DNA of 64,000 nucleotides from Phascolarctobacterium faecium DSM 14760 (GCF_003269275.1 NZ_QLTS01000007.1:1-64000); one strand, 5' to 3'; counted from the first letter of the stretch, positions 36,260-44,292 are shown. The notes: generated from the letters alone by a model not told the origin. Program-made: numbers and translations.

Positions 36260-36862
36260 ATGAAAAAATTCCAATCTACCTGTCAAAATTGTACCAATAA
36301 GTTTTGTACAAAGCTTTCTACCGAAGTCAGAGAGGAAATATTCAAAAACAGAATATGGTTTAATTTAAATGCCAAAGAAGAACAACTCTTTTATTTTAAT
36401 AATAAACAGATTCTTATCATCGAATCAGGCAGTTTCATGACAATTCGTCAAAATAATCAAGGTAAACAAATTGGTGTTGATATTTTAAGGCCCGGCGATT
36501 TGTTAGGAATTTTAAACTTTAACGCAGAATCTCCTCAAGATCATATTTTAATCCTGCCATTGACAGATGTTTCAGGCTGTCTGGTTTCAAAAACTATTTT
36601 TGATACTTTAATCCAAAAACATTTGTCTCTCAACATAATCATTATCCATCATTTATCTTCCCGTTTTTACCGTATCATCAATCATTTGACCAATCTCGTT
36701 TTTGATACCAGTAAAGAACGTATTGAATATTCGTTAAAACTGGCGCACCACAACTTAGGCAATTTTTATCTGACACACGAACAGATTGCTTTATTATCAG
36801 GTTTAAACAGGGTCACCGTTTCCAAAACTATTAAAGATGTCAGCTATGACTTTGATAAATGA
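36260..36862 (+). CDS. CRP/FNR-family regulator with FNR-like cysteines, short C terminus
   Basis: 200 residues. A cupin-like sensor domain (GVDILRPGDLLGILNF) and a helix-turn-helix (LTHEQIALLSGLNRVTVSKTI) are clear. Cys8, Cys11 and Cys16 at the N terminus plus Cys107 mimic the four-Cys layout of FNR, so an oxygen-labile 4Fe-4S cluster is plausible. The protein ends eight residues after the recognition helix, lacking most of the usual beta wing. AAAGGAGG precedes the ATG. It is divergent from the permease-led operon, with the palindrome between, so it is the probable regulator of that operon. Confidence 0.85.
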   Translation: MKKFQSTCQNCTNKFCTKLSTEVREEIFKNRIWFNLNAKEEQLFYFNNKQILIIESGSFMTIRQNNQGKQIGVDILRPGDLLGILNFNAESPQDHILILPLTDVSGCLVSKTIFDTLIQKHLSLNIIIIHHLSSRFYRIINHLTNLVFDTSKERIEYSLKLAHHNLGNFYLTHEQIALLSGLNRVTVSKTIKDVSYDFDK

Positions 36863-36911
36863 TGACAAAGTTGCTTTTAATATAACTATGTCAATAATCA
36901 GCTTTATTAAA

Positions 36912-36953
36912 ACAACCCCAGAACCTTCACAGTTGCAATGGTTCTGGGGTTGT
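36912..36953. other. Strong hairpin overlapping the tRNA promoter
   Basis: ACAACCCCAGAACC pairs perfectly with GGTTCTGGGGTTGT around a 14-base loop. It lies 50 bases beyond the regulator stop. The tail (GCTATAATATTTT) is only moderately T-rich. It probably ends the regulator transcript while its right arm forms the spacer of the tRNA promoter. Confidence 0.65.
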
Positions 36954-36961
36954 GCTATAAT
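36933..36961 (+). promoter_or_regulatory. Promoter of the tRNA-Gly gene
   Basis: TTGCAA and TATAAT are separated by 17 bases, 14 bases before the mature tRNA 5' end. Confidence 0.7.
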
Positions 36962-36975
36962 ATTTTAGTAATCAT

Positions 36976-37050
<75 letters not shown>

Positions 37051-37061
37051 TAAAATATTTT

Positions 37062-37092
37062 GCCGCAGAACTTAGTTCTGCGGCTTTTTTAT
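37062..37092 (+). terminator. Terminator of the tRNA gene
   Basis: GCCGCAGAAC pairs with GTTCTGCGGC around a three-base loop, followed by TTTTTT. Confidence 0.95.
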
Positions 37093-37161
37093 TTCTTTGA
37101 GTACACTTATAATTTTTCTAAATAAAAAATAAGCTTACCATTACAGCAAACTTTTACTCTG

Positions 37162-37656
37162 TCACTGATATCTGGAATTTACGATCTTCAAATTTATTAC
37201 AGAATAAAGCTCGTCCTGATTCCAAATTTTTATTTTACCTTCCTGCACATTTCTTCTATAAATATTTTTTGAAGGTACAGCGATTTCTAAATTTATTGGC
37301 ACTGTATTTTTACTGCGTTTTACTAAAACATCTTCAGATTTTAACTTTTTCCAAATCCCTTTTTTAGAGCCTTGTGAAATTATAGCATCCACGCCTTCTG
37401 TTTCACAACGCAGTTTCAAGGTATCGTCCTCCGTCTGACAACGCAAAGCAACGGAAAAAACATTCGGCTCCAGCCAGTATTTAAGCAGACCCATTTTCCC
37501 TACGTCAACAGTATATTCAACACTTTTATTTTTATTCAAAACTATTTTTTTAAAGCTCCTGTCGCCTTCATTCTGCATTTTGAAACTGCTGAGTAAGATC
37601 ATTACCATAACAGCAGCCAACACCAGAAGTATTTTTTTCCCAAGCTGTTTATTCAT
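37162..37656 (-). CDS. Membrane-anchored or exported protein of the cobalamin operon, function unknown
   Basis: 164 residues. One N-terminal hydrophobic helix (KKILLVLAAVMVMILLSSF), without a clear cleavage site, precedes an extracytoplasmic domain rich in alternating beta-type residues. Two Cys sit in RCQTEDDTLKLRCETEG. I do not recognise the family. It overlaps the preceding small Cys-rich gene by eight bases, with GGCGGG upstream, and is the last gene of the riboswitch-controlled operon. Confidence 0.7.
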   Translation of the reverse strand: MNKQLGKKILLVLAAVMVMILLSSFKMQNEGDRSFKKIVLNKNKSVEYTVDVGKMGLLKYWLEPNVFSVALRCQTEDDTLKLRCETEGVDAIISQGSKKGIWKKLKSEDVLVKRSKNTVPINLEIAVPSKNIYRRNVQEGKIKIWNQDELYSVINLKIVNSRYQ

Positions 37657-37846
37657 ACCTGGCCCGCCTTTTTTCAGCTATCTTCTTAGAAAAAATTTTA
37701 ACAGATAAAATAACGACAGCCGCCGCTCCCGGCAAACAGCTTAACTGGCAGCTGCCACAAATACCGGTGCAGCCAAAGGTGCTGCCCCAAGAAGAAATCG
37801 GTATACCCATAGCTGCACAAAAAGTAATTACTTTATTCCTCATCAT
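37649..37846 (-). CDS. Small Cys-rich membrane protein
   Basis: 65 residues from ATG 37846, with GGGAGG just upstream inside the end of the NapH-like gene. A Cys cluster (C26, C30, C33, C37; spacing C-x3-C-x2-C-x3-C within GCTGICGSCQLSC) lies directly before a single membrane helix (PGAAAVVILSVKIF) and a basic tail. This could hold an Fe-S cluster or metal. Overlaps on both sides (14 bases with the NapH-like gene, 8 with the next) argue that it is translated. No known family was recognised. Confidence 0.7.
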   Translation of the reverse strand: MMRNKVITFCAAMGIPISSWGSTFGCTGICGSCQLSCLPGAAAVVILSVKIFSKKIAEKRRARYE

Positions 37847-38657
37847 CTTTCCTCCCGTATCTGATCGCCTTTTCCGGACATTTACTGATACAGACCCCAC
37901 ACAGGATACAATTATGTACGCAATTCACAGCTTTCCGCTCTTCTATCACCATCGCTTCCATAGGACAGGCAAGGCTGCAGCTTTTACAGCCAATACATTT
38001 TTGGCGGTCTATAATCAACCGATAAACGAATGGCAGCCTGCTGCTGAAAGAATACAACAAATTCTGTACCGCTCCTACAGGGCACAAAAAATTGCAAAAT
38101 CCGCGGCCGCCTTTAGTAAAGATACCAAACAGACCTGCCCACAAAAACAACGTCAGAATCATACTGGAGCTCAAAGAAATAAAATACCCAAAAACGAAAT
38201 AGTTAACAAACAAATCAAATAGAAAGAAATTGCAATATGCACATGCCAGCAGACTATCAAAAAATGGCAATATCACAAACCCGGCCAGCATGCCATAACG
38301 AAACGGAACGATCTCGGTATAAGTACGCCAGCTTATCTGCAGCCTTGATGGTATGACTTTGCTTAAATACTCGGTAAAAGCTCCGGCAGGACATAATCTG
38401 CCGCAAAATACAGGACCAAAAAACAAAGTAACTATCAGCAAGATCACGATACAAGCAATAAAAGGAAGCGACATCAGCAGCAACTTTCCATCCAGTAAAT
38501 GCTCTGTCTGAATGCGAAAACAAAGGCTATGAATGGTCAGCTGCTGCCACTTGCCCGTAAAAGCAAAAAATATTATTTTTTGAAATAGCGCAAAAGGAGC
38601 ATAGAATAAAATAAAACCTAAAAAATACCCCAAAAGCCGCTGATATTTAAACCCCAT
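37833..38657 (-). CDS. NapH-like polyferredoxin membrane protein
   Basis: 274 residues. Four or so membrane helices carry two CxxxCP motifs on the cytoplasmic side (GPVFCGRLCPAGA and GFCNFLCPVGA), as in NapH, NosR and CcoG relatives. Two 4Fe-4S ferredoxin motifs follow at the C terminus (CIGCKSCSLACP and CILCGVCISKCP). The protein should move electrons between cytoplasmic donors and the membrane or periplasm. No nitrate or N2O reductase genes are near. It follows the TonB receptor by 61 bases in a cobalamin-riboswitch operon, so a role in corrinoid handling is an inference. The ATG at 38657 has GTGGAG upstream. Confidence 0.85.
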   Translation of the reverse strand: MGFKYQRLLGYFLGFILFYAPFALFQKIIFFAFTGKWQQLTIHSLCFRIQTEHLLDGKLLLMSLPFIACIVILLIVTLFFGPVFCGRLCPAGAFTEYLSKVIPSRLQISWRTYTEIVPFRYGMLAGFVILPFFDSLLACAYCNFFLFDLFVNYFVFGYFISLSSSMILTLFLWAGLFGIFTKGGRGFCNFLCPVGAVQNLLYSFSSRLPFVYRLIIDRQKCIGCKSCSLACPMEAMVIEERKAVNCVHNCILCGVCISKCPEKAIRYGRKDDEE

Positions 38658-38681
38658 TTTTATCTCCACTTCCATGAATTT

Positions 38682-38708
38682 TCAGGACAGGGAAAATCCC
38701 TGCCCTGA
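38682..38708. other. Intercistronic hairpin after the TonB receptor
   Basis: TCAGGACAGGGA pairs with TCCCTGCCCTGA with one G-U pair. In the operon direction it is not followed by a T run, so it probably does not end transcription. It may stabilise the receptor mRNA or dampen expression of the downstream genes. Confidence 0.5.
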
Positions 38709-38718
38709 TTTTATTTAC

Positions 38719-40962
38719 TTAAAAGCTATAACGCAGGCCTACGTTATATGTCCTGCCGGAAGTTGCTTCGCTGGCATAAAATTCTTTATCAAACAGGTTG
38801 TTAATACCGAATTGTAAAATCGTATCTTTAGCAATTTCATAATTAAAGGCAGTATTAACGATAAAATACGCGTCTTCCGCCCCATACTCTCCTGTCACAT
38901 CATCAGGAGCCTGACGAGCGCTCACATACTGACAATCCAGTATAGCGTTGAACTTATCCTTATTATAATTGACGCCGGCATGCAGCAGATGTTTAGGAAT
39001 GCCATAGTCTGCGCTGTCAGCATCTTTCAGGTTAGTTCCCGCCACCGCATTTTGTTTCACTTTCCCCTGCTGCCATGCATAATTAAAATATGTGCCCCAG
39101 TTATCGTTAAATTTATGGTCGACCGTAAATTCTACACCGCGGCGTTTTTCCGTACCGTAGTTTTCATATTTTTTATATTCTGCTGTTGTTGTTCCAGGCT
39201 GATAATGGGTCGTATAAAGGATTTTATCATCTGTTTTCACCTGATATAAAGAGATCCCCAGATTAGTCTGCCGCGACAATTTCTTCTTCATGCCAATCTC
39301 AAAAGTATTTGAGGTCTCCGGATCAAGATCAGGATTAGCCACTACACCGCCCATACTGCCACCGCCGTCACGATAGACCTGATACAAAGGCGGCGGATTA
39401 AAAGAATGTCCATAAGAAACATAGTAATTAGTCTTTTCATCAGCTTTATAATCAAATGCTATTTTCGGGCTGAATTCACTATAACTGACTTCATCATAGT
39501 CCAAAGAACGTGTTAAAGCACCGGTATTTTTATCATAATATCTGCTTTTACCGTCCATTTTTGTAAAATGATCATAACGTACGCCTAAATACATCGTCAT
39601 CGGATCGCTGATCTGATATTCATCCTGCACAAATAAAGCTATGTTCCGCGCTTTACCGCCATGGTTTTCATAAACACCGTTATCGCCAAGTCCGCTGATA
39701 ACAGAATCATGATCGCGCCAGTTGCTAAGATATTTACGCAGCTGATCAAAGCTCTCCTGTTTAAAACTGCCTCCTACTAGAATAGAATGTTTGCCTACAT
39801 TATCCCACGCTTTTTGTACATCAAAATTATAGGTTTCACCGGGATAGAAAGAATCAGTACCGGCACCGTTCCAGTCTATAGATTTTGGACTGCTGGAACT
39901 GCTATAGCCATTACTTTTCATATCCAGGTACCCAAAGTTGGCACTGAATTTATTTTTATTGTCATTATATGACAATGTATGTAAATCGGATTCTTTCCGC
40001 CCGTCATAACCAAGATATGTTCCAATGCTTGGCTTCACTATCTGTCCATTACCAACATCAACACTGCCACTAAATACGGGCTTACCGTCTTTATAAATTG
40101 TCGTCCACGGATTTTGGTAGCGATACTCACTTTCCGTATGGATAAAAGTATATTTTAAAGATCTGTCTTCATCAAAATCATATTTCACATTAGCGGAAAT
40201 GTTTTCATTTTCCCAAACCTTTTCTCCGCGTCCGCCTAAAACATATTTGCCGTTACTGAGCTGCGGCAATTCGTGGTCAGGCTTAATCCCTCCACTGCCT
40301 TTGGAAGCGCTACCAGTATAATAATAACCCCTATATCCATCTGATTTTCTGTTTTCATAACCTACGCCGAAAGATAATTTTTTATTCACTCTTGCATCTG
40401 CGTATAAAGCTTTTTTCCAGGTATTATTACTGCCATAGCTGACTACAGCATTTACACTGGCTCCTTTTTTTTCAGGATTATCCTTAGTGATAATATTGAC
40501 AACCGCGCCCACAGCCCTACCGCCATATAAAGAAGAGCCTGCTCCCCTTACAACTTCAATTCTGGCTATTTTTTCCACAGGTACCATTTCCCATTCCATA
40601 CCGTTATTATAAGTAGTATTCATCGGAAGCCCATCCAGCAAAACCAAAATATCACTGGAGCTGAAGCCCCTGATCTGAATCCCTCCCTGTGCTGCTTGGT
40701 TCATATAGACGCCCGGCAGAGTCTGCAGAGCTTCAGGTACAGAATTAATATTTCTTTCTTCTATATCCTGTGAGGTGACAACACTGACGCTGGAAGGTAC
40801 CTCCTGTAGTTCTTTCATAGTTCTGGTTGCTGTAACAACCATCTGATCCAGATTAAATTGCTGCAGCCCCTCTTCGGCGTATACTACTGTGCCCCCCCAA
40901 ATGACATTGCCAGTTATAAGTACTGTCATCAGTATACTTTTACCCATACCCTTTTTCAACAT
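38719..40962 (-). CDS. TonB-dependent outer-membrane receptor, probable cobalamin/corrinoid transporter
   Basis: 747 residues. A signal peptide (ending VVYAEE) precedes a TonB-box-like MVVTATRT and a plug domain (VPEALQTLPGVYMNQ, IQIRGFSS, VVRGAGSSLYGG). A 22-strand-type barrel ends in LRYSF. The sequence alone would fit the FepA/CirA/BtuB class. The cobalamin riboswitch in its leader makes cobalamin or another corrinoid the best substrate guess. The ATG at 40962 has GGGAG upstream. No BtuCDF genes are in the window. First gene of a four-gene operon. Confidence 0.93.
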   Translation of the reverse strand: MLKKGMGKSILMTVLITGNVIWGGTVVYAEEGLQQFNLDQMVVTATRTMKELQEVPSSVSVVTSQDIEERNINSVPEALQTLPGVYMNQAAQGGIQIRGFSSSDILVLLDGLPMNTTYNNGMEWEMVPVEKIARIEVVRGAGSSLYGGRAVGAVVNIITKDNPEKKGASVNAVVSYGSNNTWKKALYADARVNKKLSFGVGYENRKSDGYRGYYYTGSASKGSGGIKPDHELPQLSNGKYVLGGRGEKVWENENISANVKYDFDEDRSLKYTFIHTESEYRYQNPWTTIYKDGKPVFSGSVDVGNGQIVKPSIGTYLGYDGRKESDLHTLSYNDNKNKFSANFGYLDMKSNGYSSSSSPKSIDWNGAGTDSFYPGETYNFDVQKAWDNVGKHSILVGGSFKQESFDQLRKYLSNWRDHDSVISGLGDNGVYENHGGKARNIALFVQDEYQISDPMTMYLGVRYDHFTKMDGKSRYYDKNTGALTRSLDYDEVSYSEFSPKIAFDYKADEKTNYYVSYGHSFNPPPLYQVYRDGGGSMGGVVANPDLDPETSNTFEIGMKKKLSRQTNLGISLYQVKTDDKILYTTHYQPGTTTAEYKKYENYGTEKRRGVEFTVDHKFNDNWGTYFNYAWQQGKVKQNAVAGTNLKDADSADYGIPKHLLHAGVNYNKDKFNAILDCQYVSARQAPDDVTGEYGAEDAYFIVNTAFNYEIAKDTILQFGINNLFDKEFYASEATSGRTYNVGLRYSF

Positions 40963-41052
40963 ACTCAACTCCCTTTCCTATTTTTTGTATATTACTAAAA
41001 TATTTTATGCATTAACCTAATAGATATATGCATAATAACTTTTATTAGAATC

Positions 41053-41087
41053 AGAAAATACCCTGTGCATAAGACGCACAGGGTATT
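41053..41087 (-). terminator. Riboswitch expression-platform terminator
   Basis: On the minus strand AATACCCTGTGC pairs with GCACAGGGTATT, followed by TTTCT. It lies between the aptamer and the receptor start, as expected for transcriptional control by the riboswitch. Confidence 0.85.
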
Positions 41088-41140
41088 AAATAGCTAGATA
41101 AAAGCTGTTCCATTACCAAACTGTCTCACGCAGCAGTAAA

Positions 41141-41302
41141 TTAATCATCAGGCAGTTCTTCTGACTCAAGTTCATCGCTCCTCCAAGCCTTCCCGGATAA
41201 CTCCAGTGACATAAATATGGATTTGCTCACTTTTACAGCGACGGGATCGTGTGGGCTTTACACCCAGCTTCTCTATTAAGACCTGCGTCACCTGATAACA
41301 TC
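41141..41302 (-). ncRNA. Cobalamin riboswitch aptamer
   Basis: On the minus strand the conserved cobalamin elements occur in order. They are a GGGTGTAAAGCCC box, CCCGTCGCTGT, GTCACTGG, CCGGGAAGGC, GCGATGA and GAGTCAGA. A closing helix pairs TATCAGG with CCTGATG. The B12 box and the GGGAAGG-GATGA core are diagnostic. A terminator hairpin follows, so binding of cobalamin should switch off the TonB receptor operon. Confidence 0.93.
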
Positions 41303-41428
41303 ATTATTCACTTTTTATATTTTATGATATTATATTCTATTTTATATTAATAATTATATGTTATAATATCATATATGATATATTACTATGTATAGCTACT
41401 AGACAGTCAATAGGGAGATAATTATTTT

Positions 41429-42259
41429 ATGAAAGAACCAATTGATAATTATTTTACAACAGGTGAGTTAGCCAAGCTTTGCAAAATACCTCGAAAAACT
41501 TTGCTTTATTACGACAGTTTAGGTCTTATAACGCCTGAAGTTATTGAAGAAAATGGTTATCGTTATTACAAACGCACTCAATTATTTGCACTAGAATTGA
41601 TTTTGACGATGCGTAAACTGGATATTCCTTTAGCAGAAATCAAAACTTATTTATCTAACAAATCCTATACTAATTACAGAAATATTATGTCTGATCGTGA
41701 AATATTTCTTGAAAAATTACTCAAAAAGATAATTAAAACAAAAAATGAACTGCATCATTCCCTCCTTATTCTTAACCAATTGGAAAACATTAAATTTAAT
41801 GATGTACTAACAGTTCGAACAGACAATGAATTTTTATATTTAAGTAAACCAGTCTCTCCCAAAATGAACTTTAAAGACAGAACAAAAATATCCGCCAGTC
41901 TGTTTATAAATCTTGCTGAACATATTCCCCTTAACAATCATACTTTTGGTTATGTTGTAGATAAAAATTCACTTTTAGATCAAAAAAAACCTCGTCATAT
42001 CAAATATTATTTCTGTCCTGTTTTCACTAAAACCGATTATCCGAAATGTTCCATAAAATCAAAAGGAACTTACCTTACCCTTTATTTCAAAGGTATCTAC
42101 ATGAACAATTATGACAAGTATATCAACACTCTGTCAGAATACTGCAAGCATAATATGCTCGTTCCTATATCCGATATTTATATCACATCAATAAAAAACT
42201 TTTGGCTTACTGATGAAATCAGCGAATATATTTACAAAATAGAAGTACAAATAAAATAA
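41429..42259 (+). CDS. MerR-family regulator with GyrI-like effector domain
   Basis: 276 residues. The N-terminal MerR helix-turn-helix (FTTGELAKLCKIPRKTLLYYDSLGLITP) is followed by a coiled helix (about 90-125). A C-terminal half of about 150 residues looks like a BmrR/GyrI-type small-molecule-binding domain. The gene is notably AT-rich compared with its flanks, suggesting a different origin. It is divergent from the riboswitch operon, but its target is unknown since no transporter lies next to it on the same strand. GGGAG lies upstream of the ATG. Confidence 0.85.
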   Translation: MKEPIDNYFTTGELAKLCKIPRKTLLYYDSLGLITPEVIEENGYRYYKRTQLFALELILTMRKLDIPLAEIKTYLSNKSYTNYRNIMSDREIFLEKLLKKIIKTKNELHHSLLILNQLENIKFNDVLTVRTDNEFLYLSKPVSPKMNFKDRTKISASLFINLAEHIPLNNHTFGYVVDKNSLLDQKKPRHIKYYFCPVFTKTDYPKCSIKSKGTYLTLYFKGIYMNNYDKYINTLSEYCKHNMLVPISDIYITSIKNFWLTDEISEYIYKIEVQIK

Positions 42260-42293
42260 ACCGTTTTCTAATCTAGAAAACGGTTTATTTTAT
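42252..42293 (+). terminator. Terminator of the MerR gene
   Basis: AAATAAACCGTTTTCTA pairs with TAGAAAACGGTTTATTT. The left arm includes the stop codon region. Confidence 0.85.
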
Positions 42294-42373
42294 TACTTGT
42301 GAAAATATAATTTCTCTAATATTACCAGATATTTTTCTATTTAGATACTTCTTAAAAATACCCCCTATACGAT

Positions 42374-42402
42374 TTGCATTGTTGCAAACGAAATGTTATA
42401 AT
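42374..42402 (+). promoter_or_regulatory. Promoter of the DUF554 gene
   Basis: TTGCAT and TATAAT are separated by 17 bases, about 30 bases before the ATG. Confidence 0.7.
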
Positions 42403-42431
42403 GATGCGATTTTTTGCAAGGAGGTAAAAAA

Positions 42432-43133
42432 ATGTCTATTGGAATCATCGTCAATTCAGCCTGCGTACTTATCGGCGGCCTGCTCGGCAGTTTTTTCGGA
42501 AGACTGCTGCCAGTCAAAATGCGTGAATCGCTTTATGGGTTATTCGGTTACTGCTCCATCATCATCGGCATCATTCTGCTGCAAAATATAAAATCTATGC
42601 CGGCAGTTACATTAGCTCTGATCTTGGGTACTATCATCGGCGAAGCACTTCGAATCGAAGACCAGATCAATTTCGCTTCGCTTAGGCTTAAAACACTTAT
42701 CGAACGTATCACCAATACTGCGGCAGCAGATAATGATGCTTATATCAGCCGTTTCGTCGGCCTGCTGATGCTGTTCTGTACCGGCAGTACAGGAATTCTC
42801 GGCGCGATTGGTGAAGGCGTAAATGGCGACAGCACTGTTCTTTTAACAAAATCTGTTATGGACATTTTTGCAGCATTTGCTTTTGCTGCTCATATGGGTC
42901 CTATGATCGCCTGTATCGCAATCCCCCAGTTTCTTTTTTTCAGCATCCTCGCCGGCTTCATCATGCCGCTTACAGATCCTCTGATGATTGGTGATTTTAT
43001 GGCCTGCGGTGGCATTTTAGCTATTATTACCGGCTTTCGTATCTGTGAATTGAAAGACTTCCGTGTCGCCAATACGCTGCCGGCTTTATTTATCGTAATG
43101 CCGCTCAGTTATCTTTGGCGCACTTATTGCTGA
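42432..43133 (+). CDS. DUF554-family membrane protein
   Basis: A 233-residue protein with six or seven membrane helices. DUF554 traits are the start MSIGIIVNSACVLIGGLLGSFFG, ALILGTIIGEALRIED near residue 65 and LLMLFCTGSTGILGAIGEGVNGD near 120. The function of this family is unknown; a transport role is often assumed. AGGAGGT lies seven bases before the ATG. The gene is monocistronic, with its own promoter and terminator. Confidence 0.9.
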   Translation: MSIGIIVNSACVLIGGLLGSFFGRLLPVKMRESLYGLFGYCSIIIGIILLQNIKSMPAVTLALILGTIIGEALRIEDQINFASLRLKTLIERITNTAAADNDAYISRFVGLLMLFCTGSTGILGAIGEGVNGDSTVLLTKSVMDIFAAFAFAAHMGPMIACIAIPQFLFFSILAGFIMPLTDPLMIGDFMACGGILAIITGFRICELKDFRVANTLPALFIVMPLSYLWRTYC

Positions 43134-43145
43134 ACAGTTAACACT

Positions 43146-43182
43146 AAAAAAACAGGCCCTGCATACAGGGCCTGTTTTTATT
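43146..43182. terminator. Bidirectional terminator
   Basis: AACAGGCCCTG pairs with CAGGGCCTGTT between the convergent DUF554 and exported-protein genes. Confidence 0.9.
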
Positions 43183-43199
43183 CCATGATACCTGAATCC

Positions 43200-43700
43200 T
43201 CAATAATAATCCAGCTCACGCTCAAAAATAACGCCGGTGGCAGGATTAAACTTTAATTCCCCCTTAAATTTAAGGGTAGTAAATTCGGCTTCATAGTAGG
43301 AATTATTGCCTTCTTTGTCCATAGTTACAACAATATTGCGGGCATCCGGGTATTCAGCCATAACAAAGCGCTCGATATCTGCCGGAGTTTTGTTGATAAT
43401 AGTGCTGCCTTTGACAAATGTTGCACCCTTGACTTCTATCTCTTTGATTTTGGAAGTAGCCGTTGCAACCTTCACATAATAATATTCCAAAGTGTCAGGG
43501 TCTTGAAAAGTAATACGGCTTTCATCACCTTTAGTTGTATAACCAATCAGATTACAGTTTGCCGGAATTTCTGCTTTAGCAACTTCGATCGCCGCCCTGC
43601 TTTGCCCAAGCTGACTGGGAGCAGGGGCCGCCACAGCCATAGCGCCTACACATAAAACTACTAAAGCTGCCAGTAATGAAAAAACATTTTTCAATTTCAT
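43200..43700 (-). CDS. Exported PepSY-like protein
   Basis: 166 residues. A signal peptide (SLLAALVVLCVGAMAVAA) precedes a mature part resembling two PepSY-like units. One has SRITFQDPDTLEYYYVKV, and the second has YYEAEFTTLKFKGELKFNPATGVIFERE with the typical x-D/N-P-x-T-G turn. PepSY proteins are often inhibitory or regulatory partners of secreted proteases. The ATG at 43700 has AAGGAAG upstream, and an in-frame GTG precedes it. It stands alone. Confidence 0.72.
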   Translation of the reverse strand: MKLKNVFSLLAALVVLCVGAMAVAAPAPSQLGQSRAAIEVAKAEIPANCNLIGYTTKGDESRITFQDPDTLEYYYVKVATATSKIKEIEVKGATFVKGSTIINKTPADIERFVMAEYPDARNIVVTMDKEGNNSYYEAEFTTLKFKGELKFNPATGVIFERELDYY

Positions 43701-43881
43701 TCGATTCACTTCCTTAAATTATTTTGTATTACTGCTTAAATACATCATACAAAACATTTTTGTTAATTTCAACTGTGTGCTATCTCCTATTTGAATTTAT
43801 TAATTAATTTATTCCATATTATCAATATTACAAGCATTTATTTTGTTAAAATTCATAAATCTGTTAAGCCCTTCCCATAAT

Positions 43882-43923
43882 AAAACAGACCTCGGCATAT
43901 TTATGTCCGAGGTCTGTTTTATT
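43882..43923 (-). terminator. Terminator of the small membrane protein gene
   Basis: AAAACAGACCTCGG pairs with CCGAGGTCTGTTTT around a 10-base loop, immediately beyond the minus-strand stop. Confidence 0.85.
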
Positions 43924-43927
43924 ATAA

Positions 43928-44173
43928 TCACTGTTCTGCCGATTGTTTTGCATCTTCTTTACAGACCGTTGTTTCTTCGTCTTTAAAAAAATATTTCATC
44001 ACACCGCCGACCAGCCCCTGTACCAAAAGAAATTTATATTCGTTTTCGATCCGTCTTACTTCCCGCTGTACCTCTCTCTTAATGATCCAGAAGGACAAAG
44101 CCACACCCAGCATCGCCCCAAACAAGGCTCCAAAAAATGCGATCCAGATCGCAGGTATCGAAATATTGATCAT
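43928..44173 (-). CDS. Small single-pass membrane protein
   Basis: 81 residues. One Gly/Ala-rich N-terminal membrane helix (IWIAFFGALFGAMLGVALSFWII) is followed by a charged amphipathic helix (KREVQREVRRIENEYKFLL) and a hydrophilic tail. I recognise no family. The ATG at 44173 or the GTG at 44182 could be the start, with GGCGG nearby. Presence of its own terminator supports it as a gene. Confidence 0.65.
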   Translation of the reverse strand: MINISIPAIWIAFFGALFGAMLGVALSFWIIKREVQREVRRIENEYKFLLVQGLVGGVMKYFFKDEETTVCKEDAKQSAEQ

Positions 44174-44262
44174 TATTGCCACCGCCTGTCTGTTTTCTTT
44201 GACTTCAAAATATCACATTAGCTATTGCCTGTCAAATTAAAGAAAATTCACATTTTCTTCTA

Positions 44263-44292
44263 TTGCAACTGCAAGGACAAATATTATATAAT
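44263..44292 (+). promoter_or_regulatory. Promoter of purC
   Basis: TTGCAA and TATAAT are separated by 18 bases, about 45 bases before the purC start. No purine riboswitch was seen in the leader. Confidence 0.6.
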
